From: Fodinicurvata halophila
GTDB lineage: Bacteria; Pseudomonadota; Alphaproteobacteria; Kiloniellales; DSM-21159
DNA length: 64,000 bases
Assembly: GCF_042651425.1 (NCBI RefSeq)
Contig: NZ_JBHSCW010000003.1
Span: 434,001-498,000, forward strand
Direction: 5' to 3'
This document shows positions 60,072-64,000 of the stretch, piece by piece. The translations under genes and the position numbers were made by a program. Below the pieces are notes generated by a model. The model was given only the letters and a program-made list of their open reading frames with translations. It was not told the origin of the DNA and did no database searches. Within the stretch, counting starts at the first letter, position 1. Each line of letters begins with the position of its first letter.

Positions 60072-60934
60072 GCTCGATCCAGAAAACGCCCCTGCTTGAT
60101 GTGCAGCATCTGACGATGCGTTTCGGAGGCCTGGTCGCGATCGACGATGTGTCCTTTACGGCAAACAACCGTGAGATTACCGCAATTATCGGTCCGAACG
60201 GCGCAGGCAAGACCACGCTCTTCAACTGCCTGACAGGGTTCTACAAGCCCACGGTCGGCTGCCTGAAACTGGTTCGCGACGAGCAGCACTATCTGCTGGA
60301 GCGCATGCCCGGGCATGACATCACCAAGCATGCACATGTTGCCAGGACCTTTCAGAATATTCGTCTGTTCTCGAGAATGACTGTTCTCGAGAATCTGCTG
60401 GTTGCCCAGCACAACAAGCTGCAGAGAGCGTCGAAGTTTACCTTGGCAGGGCTTCTCGGATTGTCTTCCTACAAGAATGTAGAGCAATCTGCAGTTGATC
60501 TGGCTCGCTTCTGGCTGGATCGGATCAACCTGACAGCGCGTGCCGACTTTGAGGCCGGCAACCTTCCTTACGGGGATCAGAGGCGACTGGAAATTGCCAG
60601 GGCCATGTGTACGGAACCGGCCCTGCTTTGCCTCGATGAGCCTGCGGCCGGGCTTAACCCGCGTGAATCTGCGGCGCTGAACGAGCTTCTCCTGGCCATA
60701 CGTGAAGAGATCGGGATCGGTATTCTGCTGATCGAGCACGACATGAGCGTTGTGATGCGGATTTCCGATCACGTGATCGTTCTGGACTACGGCCGGAAGA
60801 TCGCGGATGGCGAACCTGAAGACGTGCGCAATAACCCCGAAGTCATCAAGGCGTATCTGGGGGAGGACGATACCGAGGAACTTCCCGAGGAGATCAAGCA
60901 GGATGTCGAAGCGGCCGCAAGGGGGGAGAACTGA
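60068..60934 (+). CDS. livG: Branched-chain amino acid ABC transporter ATPase LivG
   Basis: 288 residues. Walker A is GPNGAGKTT, ARTFQNIRLFSRMTVLENLLVAQHN is the LivG Q-loop region, LPYGDQRRLEIARAMCTEP is the LivG signature, LLCLDEPAAGLNPRE is Walker B, and IEHDMSVVM is the H-loop. The C-terminal about 30 residues are acidic. The start overlaps the livM stop and the end overlaps the livF start (TGATG). Confidence 0.96.
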   Translation: MSSIQKTPLLDVQHLTMRFGGLVAIDDVSFTANNREITAIIGPNGAGKTTLFNCLTGFYKPTVGCLKLVRDEQHYLLERMPGHDITKHAHVARTFQNIRLFSRMTVLENLLVAQHNKLQRASKFTLAGLLGLSSYKNVEQSAVDLARFWLDRINLTARADFEAGNLPYGDQRRLEIARAMCTEPALLCLDEPAAGLNPRESAALNELLLAIREEIGIGILLIEHDMSVVMRISDHVIVLDYGRKIADGEPEDVRNNPEVIKAYLGEDDTEELPEEIKQDVEAAARGEN

Positions 60935-61644
60935 TGCTGGCGATTTCAGGTGTTCACACCTTCTATGGGGCCATTGAGGCCTTGAAGGGCGTCAGTCTGG
61001 AAGTCGAGGCCGGGGAAATCAGTACGCTGATCGGCTCCAACGGTGCCGGTAAGTCCACCTTGTTGATGACCATCTGTGGGTCTCCCCGGGCGCGTTGGGG
61101 CAGGGTTCTCTTCGAGGGAAAGGATATTACTTCCATGCCCACGCACGAAATTGTGCAACTCGGCATTGCCCAGTCCCCGGAAGGGCGGCGGATTTTCTCG
61201 CGCATGACGGTTTATGAGAATCTCCAGATGGGGGCGATCCGGAATACGGAGGATCGTTTCGAGCGCAATGTCAGCCGTGTCTTCGAGCTGTTTCCGCGAC
61301 TGAAGGAGCGTCGCAACCAGCGGGGGGGTACCCTCTCTGGAGGCGAGCAGCAGATGTTGGCCGTGGCGCGCGCCCTGATGAGCGAGCCGCGCATGCTGCT
61401 GCTGGATGAGCCTTCCCTGGGGCTGGCCCCCATGATCGTGAAGCAGATCTTCGAAGTGATTCAGCAAATCAACCAGGACGACCAGGTTACTGTCTTCCTG
61501 GTGGAACAGAATGCGTTCCATGCCCTCAGGCTCGCTCACCGCGGTTATGTCATGGTGAACGGCAATATCACGATGAGCGGTACGGGAAAGGAGCTTCTCG
61601 TGAATCCGGAGGTGCGTGCGGCCTATCTTGAAGGGGGGCATTGA
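60934..61644 (+). CDS. livF: Branched-chain amino acid ABC transporter ATPase LivF
   Basis: 236 residues. Walker A is GSNGAGKST, GIAQSPEGRRIFSRMTVYENLQMGA is the LivF Q-loop region, LSGGEQQMLAVARALMSEP is the signature, LLLLDEPSLGLAP is Walker B, and LVEQN replaces the H-loop as usual for LivF. One-base overlap with livG. Confidence 0.96.
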   Translation: MLAISGVHTFYGAIEALKGVSLEVEAGEISTLIGSNGAGKSTLLMTICGSPRARWGRVLFEGKDITSMPTHEIVQLGIAQSPEGRRIFSRMTVYENLQMGAIRNTEDRFERNVSRVFELFPRLKERRNQRGGTLSGGEQQMLAVARALMSEPRMLLLDEPSLGLAPMIVKQIFEVIQQINQDDQVTVFLVEQNAFHALRLAHRGYVMVNGNITMSGTGKELLVNPEVRAAYLEGGH

Positions 61645-61653
61645 GGACGGACC

Positions 61654-62013
61654 ATGTACGAACTTCTTGGAACACAACTCGACGTTTTCATCGGTCTGAC
61701 CCTGATCCTTTTTGGCGGCCTCTCCTACCTCTCGGGCCAGGCTCTTGCGAACAACTGGCTGCCCGTCTGGCAGACCCTGCCGTACGGTTTCCTGATGGGA
61801 TTTGCGGATCGATTCCTGACCTATGCACTTTTCGAAGGGGTCCTGCTACACCCGCTCGGCTATATTGTGCATTCGCTGGTTCTTATCGGGATCATGCTTT
61901 TCGCTTATCGCGTGACCCAGGTCCGAAAAATGATCAACCAGTATCCATGGGTCTACGAAAGGGCAGGTTTGTTGAACTGGCGAGAAAAGAAGGCCGGAGA
62001 GAGCTTTCCGTGA
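61654..62013 (+). CDS. DUF6867 family membrane protein in liv operon
   Basis: 119 residues with three hydrophobic segments (FIGLTLILFGGLSYLSGQAL; LPYGFLMGFADRFLTYALF; YIVHSLVLIGIMLFAYRV) and a charged C-terminus (RKMINQYPWVYERAGLLNWREKKA). This small family, listed as DUF6867, is found with liv genes in alphaproteobacteria. Its role is unknown. It starts 9 bases after livF and precedes livK by 120 bases, so it is part of the operon. It may assist the permeases or the binding protein, but nothing in the sequence proves this. Confidence 0.8.
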   Translation: MYELLGTQLDVFIGLTLILFGGLSYLSGQALANNWLPVWQTLPYGFLMGFADRFLTYALFEGVLLHPLGYIVHSLVLIGIMLFAYRVTQVRKMINQYPWVYERAGLLNWREKKAGESFP

Positions 62014-62051
62014 TGCGAAACTTCTCGTATTTCGGCCGGCACCTGCTACAG

Positions 62052-62093
62052 TTGCATCATGGGGATCAGCCCCGACGCCGGAAGATGATGCAA
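62052..62093 (+). promoter_or_regulatory. Inverted repeat between DUF6867 gene and livK
   Basis: TTGCATCAT (62052-62060) pairs with ATGATGCAA (62085-62093). A GGGG/CCCC pair lies inside (62061-62064 / 62070-62073). No T run follows. It is likely an mRNA processing or stabilising hairpin that raises livK expression over the permease genes. Confidence 0.5.
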
Positions 62094-62133
62094 ATTGGAA
62101 TGGACTTTCCGGTATCCAACAGGGAGTAAAAGA

Positions 62134-63246
62134 ATGAACAAGTACTCTATTGCCATTGCCGCCGCGGTCGCTTTTTCCGGCGCCACCCTGGCGGTAGCTC
62201 AAGCGGAAGTGAAGATTGCAACAGTCGGTCCGCTAACCGGACAATACGCGTCTTTCGGCGAACAGATGCAACGCGGCCTTCAAAAGGCAGTTGAGGATCT
62301 GAATGCCAATGGTGGCATCAATGGTGAGGAGGTTGTCGCCATTATCGAGGACGATGCCTGTGATCCGAAGCAGGCAGTGGCCGCTGCCAACAAGTTGGCG
62401 GGTGAGGGGGTTTCCTTCGTCGCCGGGCACTTCTGTTCCGGCTCCTCGATTCCGGCCTCATCGGTCTACATGGAATCCGATATCCTGCAGATCTCGCCGG
62501 CGTCCACGAACCCTGACTTTACCGACAAGCCTTTTGAGGAAGGCTGGTACAACGTCTTCAGGACCTGTGGTCGTGACGATGCCCAAGGTATCGTGGCCGG
62601 CAATTACTTGGCCGATAACTACGCCAACGGGGAAATCGCGATCCTTCATGACAAGACCGCATATGGCAAAGGCCTGGCCGATCAGACCAAGGCTCAGCTC
62701 AACAAGCGGGGGATCGAGGAAGCTGTCTACGAGGCCTACACTGCGGGTGAACGTGACTATTCGGCACTTGTGTCCAAGCTGAAGGCAGAGGGCATCAAGG
62801 CCATGTATGTCGGCGGTTATCACACGGAAGCCGGGCTGATGATTCGTCAGGCGCGCGAGCAGAACTACGAACCACAGCTGGTCTCTGGTGATGCCCTGGT
62901 TACGGAAGAGTACTGGAACATCACTGGTGACGCCGGCGAAGGTACGATCATGACCTTCGCACCGGATCCGCGGAAACTTTCCGAGGCGGCGGAGCTGGTC
63001 GAGGAATTCCGGGCTGACGGTTACGAGCCGGAAGGCTATACGCTCTACACCTATGCCGCCGTACAGGTCTGGGCTCAGGCTGCGGAAGATACGGGCTCGT
63101 TCGAGACCATGACCCTCTCGGAGGCCATCAAGGGCAACACCTTCAACACCGTGATCGGCGAAATCACCTTCGATGAGAAGGGAGATCCAGCGGATCCGAA
63201 CTATGTCTGGTATGTCTGGAAGGACGGCAACTACAGCGAAATGTAA
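62134..63246 (+). CDS. livK: Branched-chain amino acid ABC transporter substrate-binding protein LivK/LivJ type
   Basis: 370-residue periplasmic binding protein. The signal peptide MNKYSIAIAAAVAFSGATLAVAQA is followed by EVKIATVGPLTGQYASFGEQMQRGLQKAVEDLNANGGINGEEV, the Leu/Ile/Val-binding pattern, then IEDDACDPKQAVAAANKLAGEGVSFVAGHFCSGSSIPAS with the paired cysteines of LivJ/K. GGGAG precedes ATG 62134. The frame is open to 62095, but without a signal peptide. Last gene of the operon, closed by a strong terminator. Confidence 0.96.
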   Translation: MNKYSIAIAAAVAFSGATLAVAQAEVKIATVGPLTGQYASFGEQMQRGLQKAVEDLNANGGINGEEVVAIIEDDACDPKQAVAAANKLAGEGVSFVAGHFCSGSSIPASSVYMESDILQISPASTNPDFTDKPFEEGWYNVFRTCGRDDAQGIVAGNYLADNYANGEIAILHDKTAYGKGLADQTKAQLNKRGIEEAVYEAYTAGERDYSALVSKLKAEGIKAMYVGGYHTEAGLMIRQAREQNYEPQLVSGDALVTEEYWNITGDAGEGTIMTFAPDPRKLSEAAELVEEFRADGYEPEGYTLYTYAAVQVWAQAAEDTGSFETMTLSEAIKGNTFNTVIGEITFDEKGDPADPNYVWYVWKDGNYSEM

Positions 63247-63276
63247 TCACTGTTTTGTCGCAGACTACATAGAGAG

Positions 63277-63307
63277 GCGGCCCGGCTACAAACCGGGCCG
63301 CTTTTTT
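63277..63307 (+). terminator. Terminator of the liv operon
   Basis: Perfect 9-bp stem GCGGCCCGG (63277-63285) / CCGGGCCGC (63293-63301) followed by six T. Confidence 0.93.
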
Positions 63308-63555
63308 GTGACCGGAGTACACAGCGTTAAGAGTTCCTTTAAGAAGACCCTCTTATTCTCTGGAAATGCCGCAACGGGAAACCCTCATCGAATTCATACG
63401 CGTGGGTGCCTACGTCAAGGTTTCCGCCGTTGATCCGGAAACCCTGACGGAGGTTTCCATTGTAGGCCAGCCTTCGTGCGGTGAATATGCACTGGAAGAA
63501 CTGGCAGTCCGCAAGCTCGACTACGTCCTGAAGAAGAAGGGACTGCGCCCGTCGA

Positions 63556-64000
<445 letters not shown>

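Overview
The window is GC-rich chromosomal DNA from an alphaproteobacterium, most likely a member of Rhodospirillales in the broad sense. The support is conserved gene order: tig-clpP-clpX-lon-hup, tolC-popZ-valS, argS-SPOR-nagZ-scpA-scpB followed by tatABC-surE-pcm-nlpD, a liv operon carrying a DUF6867 protein, a PopZ/DUF2497 protein and a COG5631 regulator. Genus cannot be fixed from sequence alone. Many linkers are very acidic, which would suit a salt-adapted organism, but that is inference.

Layout. 1-8.6 kb holds the end of an AceE/transketolase-type E1 gene, tRNA-Leu, trigger factor with a long Lys/Ser tail, ClpP, ClpX, Lon, HU and tRNA-Val. 8.6-15.8 kb holds a flavin reductase, an AEC transporter, tRNA-Met, a small secreted protein, HspQ, tRNA-Thr, a GDP-mannose pathway enzyme and the helicase HrpB. 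15.9-20.6 kb is a branched-chain-type ABC importer whose two permeases are fused. 20.6-22.6 kb has a periplasmic amidase and an ornithine-decarboxylase-type gene with a long leader. 32.4-64 kb is mostly housekeeping: tRNA-Asn and tRNA-Cys, TolC, PopZ, ValS, IlvD, rhomboid, Xth, ErpA, Dgt, ArgS, a SPOR protein, NagZ, ScpAB, an ABC ATPase, TatABC, SurE, Pcm, an NlpD-like amidase activator, a DUF815 ATPase, a glutaryl-CoA-dehydrogenase-type enzyme, a complete second liv operon, and the edge of a polar amino acid ABC ATPase.

The accessory region is 23.1-32.0 kb. Five minus-strand genes (27.35 to 23.09 kb) appear to form one operon. It encodes a CsgG/HfaB-type outer-membrane lipoprotein, a 449-residue secreted protein with recurring T-x-V-x-N-N-[IL]-S-V segments, a 156-residue secreted Asn/Ser-rich acidic protein, a Sel1-repeat protein and a small lipoprotein. 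Around it lie three LuxR-type regulators: one without a recognisable receiver, one whose receiver has Glu at the phospho-Asp position, and one canonical. There is also a Gly/Ser/Tyr-rich secreted protein and a COG5631 regulator. I read this as a curli/holdfast-anchor-like (CsgG-dependent) surface-fibre system with dedicated regulators. The intergenic region at its head contains a dyad and a nested inverted-repeat set that could fold as a pseudoknotted RNA leader. This is the best candidate for an undescribed system in the window.
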